NCBI GenBank assembly: GCA_003649445.1
Contig: QMRV01000090.1
Coordinates: forward strand, 1 to 7,016
Direction: 5' to 3'
DNA length: 7,016 nucleotides
DNA from: Thermoprotei archaeon
GTDB taxonomy: Archaea > Thermoproteota > Thermoprotei > Thermofilales > B15-G2
The notes under the pieces were generated by a model. It did no database searches. It was not told the origin of the DNA and saw only the letters and a list, made by a program, of their open reading frames with translations. Below, in pieces: positions 1-5,938 of this stretch. A program made the translations under genes and the position numbers. The stretch's first letter is position 1, and every line of letters starts with the position of its first letter.

Positions 1-1
1 A

Positions 2-145
2 GGAGAATGTTATAGTTTAGCGAGAAAATACAAGGTCTTTGGCGTCCCTACAACCATGATTTTCGTAAACGGTAAACCTAAGCGCAGGATTCTAGGTCCA
101 GTTAGCGATAAAGCTCTTGTACGCTTAGTTGAAGAATACTTATAA
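2..145 (+). CDS. Thioredoxin-fold protein, C-terminal fragment (5' end outside window)
   Basis: The plus strand is open from the left edge and ends at TAA (143-145), giving 47 residues. They read as the second half of a thioredoxin domain. A Lys-Val-Phe-Gly-Val-Pro-Thr-Thr stretch has the cis-proline (P16 of the fragment) that packs against the active site. It is followed by a beta strand (MIFVNGKP), a Gly-Pro turn and a final amphipathic helix ending in VEEYL. This order (VPT, strand, xNGK hairpin, helix) is typical of thioredoxins and archaeal glutaredoxin-like or disulfide oxidoreductase proteins. The CxxC active site would lie upstream, outside the window; the single Cys at fragment residue 3 is not in a CxxC. 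A role in thiol-disulfide exchange is likely but cannot be confirmed without the missing half. The gene converges on the 154-645 gene with 8 bp between stop codons. Confidence 0.72.
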   Translation, partial: GECYSLARKYKVFGVPTTMIFVNGKPKRRILGPVSDKALVRLVEEYL

Positions 146-153
146 CTTTACTT

Positions 154-645
154 CTAAGTTGAGGGCGAAGGTTTTTCACTTTCAACAACCTTAAACTTTA
201 TCTTTAAAGTCCCAGCACCAGTTTCTTTAACCCAATTCACCTCGATACTTACAGGATGTTTTCCTTTAGTAATTTTAAGAGGAACATCGTAACCAGGCAT
301 TAGCACCATTACTCTTACGCATGTTTTGGTGTTGTAGAAAGCGCAGGGCATAGATATCCTTTTATCCCCTATATGAACTATGGGGTTCGCAGCTACTTTT
401 AAATCTCCTAAAACTTCACCTTCGGCTTTAACTAAGATCCATGCGTATTCCTTATTTACAATAAGTTCTCCAACATTAGCATATTTATCGAAGCCTTTAC
501 TAACTTCAGGCGGTATGTCTATTTCTAAGACTATTTCCTCAGGTCTAAGCATTACTCCTCTCTTAACAACCATGGAGGGTAATGATAAACATAGACCTAA
601 GACCGTAAGGAAAGCAACCGCTACAACTACACCGTACTTGTACAT
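154..645 (-). CDS. Hypothetical secreted or membrane-anchored protein, 163 aa
   Basis: I do not recognise this protein. The N-terminus (residues about 5-27, MYKYGVVVAVAFLTVLGLCL onward) is one hydrophobic segment after a Tyr/Lys-containing start, consistent with a signal peptide or signal anchor. The remaining 135 residues look extracytoplasmic and beta-rich, with alternating hydrophobic and charged residues, for example KHPVSIEVNWVKE and GTLKIKFKVVE. The overall look is of a small immunoglobulin-like or other beta-sandwich domain, but this is an impression. Two Cys (C101 and C109) flank an AFYNTKT loop and could form a disulfide outside the cell. The tail is Ser/Pro-rich (EKPSPST). The ATG at 645 has a GGTGA ribosome binding site (652-656) 6 bases upstream and a TATA-like box 26-35 bp upstream. 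It lies 75 bp downstream of the amidohydrolase on the same strand, so it may be its own unit or the last gene of the operon. Confidence 0.75.
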   Translation of the reverse strand: MYKYGVVVAVAFLTVLGLCLSLPSMVVKRGVMLRPEEIVLEIDIPPEVSKGFDKYANVGELIVNKEYAWILVKAEGEVLGDLKVAANPIVHIGDKRISMPCAFYNTKTCVRVMVLMPGYDVPLKITKGKHPVSIEVNWVKETGAGTLKIKFKVVESEKPSPST

Positions 646-651
646 GCCTAT

Positions 652-680
652 TCACCGTAACATACTTACCTTATTTTAAA
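652..680 (-). promoter_or_regulatory. Candidate promoter and ribosome binding site for the 154-645 gene
   Basis: On the minus strand TTTAAAATAA (671-680) resembles an archaeal TATA box. Initiation about 25 bp downstream would fall near 650-655, giving a very short leader. GGTGA at 652-656 sits 6 bases before the ATG. Because the predicted start site nearly overlaps this ribosome binding site, either transcription begins slightly further upstream, or the message is almost leaderless, or the gene is only read through from the amidohydrolase. The 75-bp gap has no long T-run that would clearly end the upstream transcript. Confidence 0.35.
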
Positions 681-720
681 CTTATTAGGTTAACATTACC
701 AATACTAAGTCGAGAAGACT

Positions 721-2022
721 CTATAGTCTACTACGTAACCTCTCCGCCGCTAATAGTGTATTTCTAAGTATGTTTTCCTCATTCACCGTCAACATTTTTC
801 TATGCATCATGACCGGTTTCCCATTGATAAATACTGTATCTACATCGCTACCACATAAGCTATATACTATAGTATAGTAAATGTCTGTTACCGGCATTGC
901 CTTAAATGGATCGGGTTTTAAAACAATAATATCTGCTGCCTTCCCCTCCCTAATTGAACCAACTATTCTATCTAACCCTAAGTTCTTTGCTGCGTTTATT
1001 GTAGCTGCTTTGATAACTTCTTTAGGTTCCAATGCGGAGGGGCTACTGTATTTATAATTTTGAGCGGCTAGCATGAACTTCATTTCCTTGAACATGTCTA
1101 AGTCTCCACTACTTAAGGGCCCGTCTGTTGCTAAAGAAACCTCTACGCCGGCTTTTAACATTTCAACTATGGGGGCTATTTCCTGCCCTCCTCTCATCTT
1201 AGTAAATGGAGCGTACGCTACCTTCACCTGATACTTAGCTAGTAAAGGTATTTCCTCTGATCCTACGTAGGCTGCGTGAGCTATGAGAGGTTTTACTTTA
1301 AGTAATCCTATTTTCTCAGCTAACTTTATGGGCGTAGTCCCATACTTACCTTGAACATATTTTATTTCATCCCTAGATTCTGCTAAGTGAATATGTATTG
1401 GTTTATCGTGAACTTTGGAGTATTCAATAGCTTCTTTAACCGTTTCCAAACTACACGAATATAGGGAGTGAATACCTATCATTGTCGATATTCTTCCCTT
1501 AGCTTTACCATGGTATCTTATTGCAAAAGACACCGAGTCTTTAAGGTTATGCTTAGGCGCGTACTCAGAATACTCTATAACAGTTTTAGCTATTACTGCT
1601 CTAATTCCTACCTCCTCTACAGCTTTAGCTATTTCTTCAGCGTAGAAATAATGGTCTGCGAAAGTTGTTGTCCCAGATTTTATCATGCAAACTATTGACA
1701 TTAATGAGCCCATATAGACATCGCTTGATTTTAACATGCCTTCAATTTTCCAGACTCTCTTCAACCATCTAAAACCTGATATGTTCGAAACTAAGCCTCT
1801 AAGAATTGACATTGGTGAGTGAGTATGTGTGTTAATTAGTCCTGGCATTACTATGGAGTTTTTATCGCCTATAATAATTTCTGGTTTATGTTCTTTTATA
1901 ATGTCGCTTTTTCCAATGTCAATTATTAGTCCGCTATCAGAGTCAATAATAACTACGCCATCGAATATTACTCCCTTACGGTCCATAGTGACTATTATGC
2001 CTTTAAGCGCGTAAATTACCAT
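721..2022 (-). CDS. Amidohydrolase, MtaD/SsnA/DadD-type purine (deoxy)nucleoside deaminase family, substrate uncertain
   Basis: The 433-residue length and fold order match metal-dependent deaminases of the amidohydrolase superfamily (MTA/SAH/5'-deoxyadenosine deaminases, SsnA, TRZ/ATZ enzymes). After the small N-terminal beta domain comes PGLINTHTHSP with metal ligands H66 and H68. GTTTFADHY lies at 117-125 and HxxYxC at 185-190 (H185 is a substrate-side residue in relatives). IHIHLAES carries the metal ligand H212 and catalytic E215. LIAH supplies H249, and the ATDGP segment supplies the metal Asp D300. The C-terminal part (GSIREGKAADIIVLKPD, 355-371) closes the composite beta domain. The usual HNPxSN loop after the sixth strand is replaced by YAPFTK (270-275), so the substrate may differ from known members. 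The ATG at 2022 is 6 bp after the ATPase stop, with AAGTGA (2029-2034) as a weak ribosome binding site, so it is very probably cotranscribed with the importer. Catalysis in the cytoplasm is inferred, as there is no signal peptide. Confidence 0.85.
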   Translation of the reverse strand: MVIYALKGIIVTMDRKGVIFDGVVIIDSDSGLIIDIGKSDIIKEHKPEIIIGDKNSIVMPGLINTHTHSPMSILRGLVSNISGFRWLKRVWKIEGMLKSSDVYMGSLMSIVCMIKSGTTTFADHYFYAEEIAKAVEEVGIRAVIAKTVIEYSEYAPKHNLKDSVSFAIRYHGKAKGRISTMIGIHSLYSCSLETVKEAIEYSKVHDKPIHIHLAESRDEIKYVQGKYGTTPIKLAEKIGLLKVKPLIAHAAYVGSEEIPLLAKYQVKVAYAPFTKMRGGQEIAPIVEMLKAGVEVSLATDGPLSSGDLDMFKEMKFMLAAQNYKYSSPSALEPKEVIKAATINAAKNLGLDRIVGSIREGKAADIIVLKPDPFKAMPVTDIYYTIVYSLCGSDVDTVFINGKPVMMHRKMLTVNEENILRNTLLAAERLRSRL

Positions 2023-2028
2023 AAGATT

Positions 2029-3099
2029 TCACTTACTAAACAAAAGTATGTCTTCTATATTGTAGGTTAAGTATACGGTATCTCCTATGTTAATATTCCT
2101 TATTCTGCTTGGAGAATGTACAACAATACTGCCTAAAGGTGTTTCAATAACGTACCTTGAAAGCACTCCCTTAAATGCTTTGACCAGGATCTTCCCTTTA
2201 ATGTAGGGTGGCTTACTAGGTTTTTCTTTAACTATTATTAGTTTCTCAGGTCTTATGCCAAAATATGCTATTTTACTCTTAGGAAGATATTTGGGAAGAA
2301 CTATGTAAACTTCATCGTTAATTACTAGTGAAAGATATTTCTCTAGCTCTTCAACTTGCGCGTAATCTATCTTAAACGTGTTTTCTACACCTACAAACTC
2401 TGCAACGAATTTTGTTTTCGGTTTATTGAATAGTTCCTCTGGAATGTCAACTTGCTCTATAACTCCATCGTTCATTATAGCTATTCTATCAGCTATTTCG
2501 AAAGCATCGTCTCTGTCGTGGGTTACGTAGACTGCTGTAATATTTAGTCTCTTTAAAATGCTTTTGAGGTCGCTTCTAAGCCTTGATCTAAGTATTGGGT
2601 CAATGTTGCTCATGGGTTCGTCTAATAGCATTATTTTAGGTTCTATAGCTAACGCTCTTGCTAGTGCTACTCTTTGCTGCTGACCGCCGGAGAGTTCTCT
2701 TGGATACTTATTTTCAAGACCCGTTAAACCTACTAGTTCAATTACTTCTCTTACTTTCTTCTTAATTTGAGCTGAGGGAAGTCTTCTCAATACTAGGCCG
2801 TATGCTATGTTTTGAAACACTGTCATGTGGGGGAAGAGTGCATAGCTTTGGAAAACAATACCTATGTTTCTTTTATTCGGCGGTATTGGTGTTACATCCT
2901 TACCATCTATAAGAACTCTTCCCTTAACCGGGGTTACGAACCCTGCAATAACCTTAAGTGTTGTAGATTTACCGCATCCACTAGGCCCTAGAAGAGCTAG
3001 TATTTCACCTTTCTTAACTTCAAGATCTATTCCCTTAAGCACGAAGGGCTCATGTTTCCCGTACTTTGCCCAGATATTTTCAAGTTTAAGATAGGTCAC
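2029..3099 (-). CDS. ABC importer ATPase, PotA/FbpC/CysA class with C-terminal TOBE region
   Basis: This is the nucleotide-binding subunit that powers the neighbouring permeases. All the ATPase motifs are intact: Walker A GPSGCGKST (38-46, K44), Q-loop VFQSYALFP (Q84), signature LSGGQQQRVALARAL (136-150), Walker B IMLLDEP (156-162, catalytic E161), D-loop SNID (164-167) and switch His H194 in YVTHD. Residues about 235-356 form the extra C-terminal domain of this class, including FGIRPEKL (280-287), typical of TOBE folds; this part can bind regulators or substrate in relatives. Length (356) is normal for PotA/FbpC. The start is GTG at 3099, chosen because AGGTGA (3109-3114) lies 9 bases upstream and the protein begins directly with the YLKLENIWAKYG strand expected at the N-terminus. 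It follows the second permease by 9 bp and precedes the amidohydrolase by 6 bp. The cargo cannot be read from this subunit. Confidence 0.93.
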   Translation of the reverse strand: MTYLKLENIWAKYGKHEPFVLKGIDLEVKKGEILALLGPSGCGKSTTLKVIAGFVTPVKGRVLIDGKDVTPIPPNKRNIGIVFQSYALFPHMTVFQNIAYGLVLRRLPSAQIKKKVREVIELVGLTGLENKYPRELSGGQQQRVALARALAIEPKIMLLDEPMSNIDPILRSRLRSDLKSILKRLNITAVYVTHDRDDAFEIADRIAIMNDGVIEQVDIPEELFNKPKTKFVAEFVGVENTFKIDYAQVEELEKYLSLVINDEVYIVLPKYLPKSKIAYFGIRPEKLIIVKEKPSKPPYIKGKILVKAFKGVLSRYVIETPLGSIVVHSPSRIRNINIGDTVYLTYNIEDILLFSK

Positions 3100-3108
3100 G
3101 GTTCTTCT

Positions 3109-3114
3109 TCACCT
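3109..3114 (-). promoter_or_regulatory. Ribosome binding site AGGTGA for the ATPase, containing the permease stop codon
   Basis: AGGTGA lies 9 bases before the GTG start at 3099. Its last three bases are the TGA stop of the PotC-like permease. This supports the GTG start and suggests tight translational coupling between the two genes. Confidence 0.7.
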
Positions 3115-3894
3115 ACTACTTGCTAGTCCTATTAGTCTTTCGGAGAGAAAGCTTAGCGTAAGAGTGAATATAACTAGCATAAATGATAATGCGGATATCG
3201 TTGGGTCCCATTTCATAACTAAGAAGTTAAGCATTGCAACAGGCAGCGTGAAAACATTACCTACCCCTAGGAATAGCGAGATAGCTACAGCATTAAAAGA
3301 TATCATGAAGCTAGATATGAAGGCTCCTAATACAGACTCTTTAATGTTAGGAATCACTATTTGGAAAAATGCTCTTAACCTACTTGCTCCAAGACTAACA
3401 GCTGCATCCTCTATTTCTGGGTTGAAGTTTGAAAGCCCTGCATAAACTGTTCTCATAGCGTATGGGTAAACTATTATTATGTGCCCTATAAGCAAAGCTA
3501 TGAACGATGTTATTTTCATCATTTTAACTATGAAGATGAGTAATGCGAAACTTAAAACAATTTGAGGAACAAGAACAGGTAAGTCGAAAACTCTCTCAAT
3601 AGCTCTTCTATAGGGTACTCTATGTCTTGTGAGAATGTAGCTTACAGGAACGTTAAGTAGTGTTGCTACCATAGATGCTAGCAATGCTATAACAACGCTT
3701 AACTTAAAGCCTTCAACGAAACTCTCATATTCAAACACCTTATAAAACCATTTAAACGTAAAACCCTTAGGCGGAAATGCTATAGCTTCACTTTCAGAAA
3801 ACGCTATACTTAACGGCATAATTATGGGGAAAAGTAACCATAGAAGAGCAACTATTAGTGCTGCTCTCATGAATACCTTACCTAGGCCTGTCAT
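3109..3894 (-). CDS. ABC importer permease, PotC-like subunit
   Basis: This 261-residue membrane protein has about six hydrophobic segments (roughly 10-33, 63-88, 104-124, 129-151, 186-210 and 232-257). The early FPPKGFTFKWFYKVF motif (40-54), just after the first segment, is common in PotC, PotI and related subunits. The cytoplasmic EAA loop that docks onto the ATPase lies at about 160-190: DAAVSLGAS (163-171, with A165 and G169), followed by VIPNIKES with P182. It would pair with the upstream permease to form the channel. ATG at 3894 is 6 bp after the upstream stop. AGGTGA (3901-3906) containing that stop serves as ribosome binding site, and a second GGTGA directly abuts the ATG. The length is ordinary for the family. 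Confidence 0.92.
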   Translation of the reverse strand: MTGLGKVFMRAALIVALLWLLFPIIMPLSIAFSESEAIAFPPKGFTFKWFYKVFEYESFVEGFKLSVVIALLASMVATLLNVPVSYILTRHRVPYRRAIERVFDLPVLVPQIVLSFALLIFIVKMMKITSFIALLIGHIIIVYPYAMRTVYAGLSNFNPEIEDAAVSLGASRLRAFFQIVIPNIKESVLGAFISSFMISFNAVAISLFLGVGNVFTLPVAMLNFLVMKWDPTISALSFMLVIFTLTLSFLSERLIGLASSR

Positions 3895-3900
3895 TCACCA

Positions 3901-3906
3901 TCACCT
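3901..3906 (-). promoter_or_regulatory. Ribosome binding site AGGTGA for the PotC-like permease, containing the PotB-like stop codon
   Basis: AGGTGA ends with the TGA stop of the PotB-like permease and precedes the ATG at 3894 by 6 bases. Those 6 bases (TGGTGA) form a second copy of GGTGA, too close to the ATG to act as the main site. Confidence 0.65.
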
Positions 3907-4740
3907 CTTCTTAACTATTACTGATGCAAGCTCGGAAATAGCCAAGACTGTGGCCAGAATTATTAAGGCAATAGCGCAGGCTTTCCTCCAATCTAATAAT
4001 ATTGACACATACTCTGCTAAGAGCATACTTAAAGTTGCATTCTGCGGTCCGCCTAGTAATGTGGGTGTTGTGAATGCTGTAGAACACCCTGTTACCACTA
4101 TGGTTACTCCGAAAACATAGCCCTTAATAGATAAGGGCATTACTATGTCTTTAAATACTCTAAAAGTGTTTGCGCCTAAACTGTAAGCTGCCATTATTGT
4201 TTCATCTGAAATGTTTTCCATTGCACTTAATAGTGAAATGAACATGAATGGGAAAAATAGTTCCGTTAAACCAAAAATCATGGCTAACTCAGTGTACAGA
4301 AGCTTAATGGGTTCATTAATTATACCTAAAGCTAAGAGAATAGTGTTAACTAGGCCATGTCTACCCAGTATTATCATCCACCCATATCCTCTAACAATGG
4401 GATTTATCATTACGGGAAGCCATATTAGGGCTTTCATTATTTGCCTCATTTTGTAGCTCATGTGAAGAACATAGAATGCCACAGGATAGGCTAAAGTAGT
4501 TGTTATAAGTGCTACTATAAGCGCAACTCTTAATGTACGCAAATATGCTGTTTGAAAATCTGCTCTAAAAACTATTTCAACGAAGGTATATGAGATATTG
4601 CCTACATAGAATAGTAGTGAAATTAATGAACCAACTATGAAAACAGTTAAAAATATTATTGAAGGTATGATCAGGACTATGGGGATTACTTCTCTAATTC
4701 CCTTATTGAGAAAAAGTGTTTTTGAGTTAAGGAGTTTCAT
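3901..4740 (-). CDS. ABC importer permease, PotB-like subunit
   Basis: A 279-residue inner permease subunit with six hydrophobic segments, at roughly 18-46, 69-93, 102-125, 149-172, 208-229 and 252-275. The EAA loop (about 179-207) reads ISDETIMAAYSLGA then IVMPLSIKG, with the conserved Gly at 189 and Pro at 202. The motif MINPIVRGYGWMIILG (111-126) is typical of PotB-type proteins, which often carry P-x-x-x-R-x-Y-x-W here. I chose the ATG at 4740 rather than the longer open frame to 4827: the extra 29 residues are charged, do not resemble permease sequence, and lie mostly over the end of the binding-protein gene. With this start there is a 28-bp spacer (4741-4768) after the binding-protein stop. 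That spacer is purine-rich (AGAGGA about 12 bases before the ATG), a poorer ribosome binding site than those of its neighbours. A start at 4800 is a less likely alternative. Confidence 0.9.
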   Translation of the reverse strand: MKLLNSKTLFLNKGIREVIPIVLIIPSIIFLTVFIVGSLISLLFYVGNISYTFVEIVFRADFQTAYLRTLRVALIVALITTTLAYPVAFYVLHMSYKMRQIMKALIWLPVMINPIVRGYGWMIILGRHGLVNTILLALGIINEPIKLLYTELAMIFGLTELFFPFMFISLLSAMENISDETIMAAYSLGANTFRVFKDIVMPLSIKGYVFGVTIVVTGCSTAFTTPTLLGGPQNATLSMLLAEYVSILLDWRKACAIALIILATVLAISELASVIVKKR

Positions 4741-4768
4741 TGATTTCTCTAATCCTCTTTCTCCCCTT

Positions 4769-5854
4769 CTAACCTGTTCCCATTCTTGTCTTCCATTCAT
4801 CAATCCATTCCTCAAGGTGAGCGGCAAGTATCTCAGGCTTTATGTATATTGGTTTCCTTGTAACAGGTTCAATGTTGTAATAGTGTCCTGGAGGTATTTC
4901 TGCTTCAGCATTTACCGGAGCATCAACTCCTGCTTCAGCAAGTTTCTTCTGAACTTCTGTGCTAAGCCAGAAGTTTATTAGCTCATAAGCTAAGTCCTTG
5001 TTCTTAGCTCCTTTAGGTATTGCCATAAGGTTTAAGGTGAATATTGAGCCCTCTTCGGGGATAACATACTTTATAACACCACCTAGGGTCTTGTTCACTC
5101 CCTGAAGAGCCCCTATTTGATATCTTAAACCGGGCGCTATGTGTGCCTCTTTTCTCTCAAATAGGCTCATTAAGTCTGCTGATCTAAGGTAGAATGTCAC
5201 TATTCCTCCCTTCAGCTCCTCTAAGGCGTCAAAACCGGGTTCTACATTTTCTACGGAACCTCCATAAGCTATGCTTGTTAAAACTAAGAATAGTGGTCCT
5301 GTGGTTGTTGTTATGTCTGGCAGAACTATGTATCCTCTAAAGTCTTCTCTCCAAATGTCTTTAACACTAGTTACTGGTGCGTGTAAGTCGCTCCTATAGA
5401 AGATTAGGACATCCTGGATAGTATGGGGGACACCGTACTTACCTACTTCGGTTTGCGCTAATGCGTTTTTAATGAAGTTATATAGTTTCTCGTAGTTTGG
5501 TATTTTGGATAAATCGAGCTCCTCTAATAATCCCTTTTCAGCTGCACGGTACATGTAGTAGTCTGGTAGGAATATAACGTCCGGTAGGGGTTCTGCTCCC
5601 TCAACTAGCTTAGCATATCTTTCGGCTGTTCTCCCGGAAACAAGCTCTACTTTAACATTGTATTTCTTTTCAAAAGGCTCAATAACTATCTCCTTGATTT
5701 TATCCCATGCAAAACCCCAATGAGATATCACCAACGTTCTTGGAGTTGTTGGCGTCGGTGTTGGTGTAGGCTTAGGATAGAGCATTGCAGCTGCTGCGCC
5801 AACTATTATGATGACAATTATTATTGCCAATATTATGGCAAGTTTAGGTTGCAA
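4769..5854 (-). CDS. Membrane-anchored extracellular solute-binding protein, PotD/FbpA-like
   Basis: This 361-residue protein captures the cargo outside the cell for the downstream permeases. Residues about 5-26 are an almost pure Ile/Ala/Val membrane segment. A KPTPTPTPTTP linker (28-38) follows, the kind of Thr/Pro spacer seen in archaeal surface binding proteins. There is no lipobox and no cysteine at all, so a membrane anchor rather than a lipid anchor is likely. The mature part looks like a type II periplasmic-binding fold: LVISHWGFAW (41-50), EPFEKKYNVKVELVSG (59-74), PDVIFLPDYY (91-100), KGLLEELDLSKIPNY (107-121), GVPHTIQDVLIFYRSDL (141-157), then PEEGSIFTLNLMAIPKGAKN (266-285) and a C-terminal helix ELINFWLSTEVQKKLAEAGV (291-310). 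This pattern is shared by polyamine, Fe3+, thiamine and phosphonate binders, so the ligand is undetermined. The start is TTG at 5854, supported by GAGGTG 5 bases upstream; the next Met (residue 24) would remove the anchor. Confidence 0.9.
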   Translation of the reverse strand: MQPKLAIILAIIIVIIIVGAAAAMLYPKPTPTPTPTTPRTLVISHWGFAWDKIKEIVIEPFEKKYNVKVELVSGRTAERYAKLVEGAEPLPDVIFLPDYYMYRAAEKGLLEELDLSKIPNYEKLYNFIKNALAQTEVGKYGVPHTIQDVLIFYRSDLHAPVTSVKDIWREDFRGYIVLPDITTTTGPLFLVLTSIAYGGSVENVEPGFDALEELKGGIVTFYLRSADLMSLFERKEAHIAPGLRYQIGALQGVNKTLGGVIKYVIPEEGSIFTLNLMAIPKGAKNKDLAYELINFWLSTEVQKKLAEAGVDAPVNAEAEIPPGHYYNIEPVTRKPIYIKPEILAAHLEEWIDEWKTRMGTG

Positions 5855-5859
5855 CTGAC

Positions 5860-5865
5860 CACCTC
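5860..5865 (-). promoter_or_regulatory. Ribosome binding site GAGGTG for the solute-binding protein
   Basis: GAGGTG on the minus strand is followed by a 5-base spacer (GTCAG) and then TTG at 5854-5852. It decides in favour of a TTG start: no ATG or GTG at similar spacing would keep the membrane anchor intact. Confidence 0.7.
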
Positions 5866-5890
5866 AACGTCTCTAAATTTTACTAATCAA

Positions 5891-5923
5891 TAATATAAAA
5901 CTTCTCTGAGAAATTTTTATAAC
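5891..5923 (-). promoter_or_regulatory. Candidate promoter region of the importer operon
   Basis: The 84-bp gap between adenine deaminase and the binding protein has two TATA-like boxes on the minus strand: TTATAAAAA (5914-5922) and TTTTATATTA (5891-5900). Archaeal initiation usually falls about 25 bp downstream. The first box would then start RNA near 5892, with a leader of roughly 38 bases. The second would start near 5869, with a leader of roughly 15 bases that still includes the GAGGTG site. The first is the better match to the TATA consensus. A palindrome spans the interval between the two boxes and touches both. Confidence 0.5.
5897..5917. repeat. 21-bp near-perfect palindrome, possible operator
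   Basis: On the plus strand the core TTCTCTGAGAA (5902-5912) is symmetric about T5907. It is flanked by AAAA (5897-5900) on one side and TTTT (5914-5917) on the other. Nine of the ten base pairs around the centre are self-complementary; the only break is C5901 against A5913. It overlaps both candidate TATA boxes of the importer operon, which is where archaeal repressors commonly bind. As RNA it could form only a short hairpin because the centre is one base, so a DNA-binding site is the more natural reading. A weak role in ending the adenine deaminase transcript remains possible. Confidence 0.5.
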
Positions 5924-5938
5924 TACATAACAATATTT

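Noticed and set aside
170..176. Short T-run GTTTTTC after the thioredoxin-like gene as a terminator
   Set aside because: Five Ts in AT-rich DNA inside the coding region of the opposite gene are too weak a signal to call.
380..679. Plus-strand open frame of 99 residues, and similar plus-strand frames at 1468-1698, 1829-2014, 2864-3094, 3164-3445, 3824-4120, 4211-4456, 4637-4981 and 6552-6785
   Set aside because: All lie opposite well-supported minus-strand genes, show low-complexity Ser/Leu/Ile-rich translations typical of antisense frames and match no family.
688..700. Inverted repeat GGTTAACATTACC between the amidohydrolase and the small secreted protein gene
   Set aside because: Only the outer three bases and one inner pair match, with mismatches at the other positions, so it is within what AT-rich DNA gives by chance.
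2592..2609. D-loop of the ATPase reads MSNIDPILR instead of the more common LSNLDAKLR
   Set aside because: Ser, Asn and Asp of the loop are kept and the variation is within the range expected for archaeal members, so no altered function is implied.
4741..4827. 29-residue N-terminal extension of the PotB-like permease that overlaps the binding-protein gene
   Set aside because: The extra residues are charged, do not resemble permease N-termini and overlap the end of the binding-protein gene by 59 bp. The ATG at 4740 leaves the expected short cytoplasmic start before the first membrane segment.
5750..5772. Short GGTGTTG-like direct repeats on the plus strand
   Set aside because: These are simply the Thr-Pro codons of the binding-protein linker, not a separate DNA repeat.
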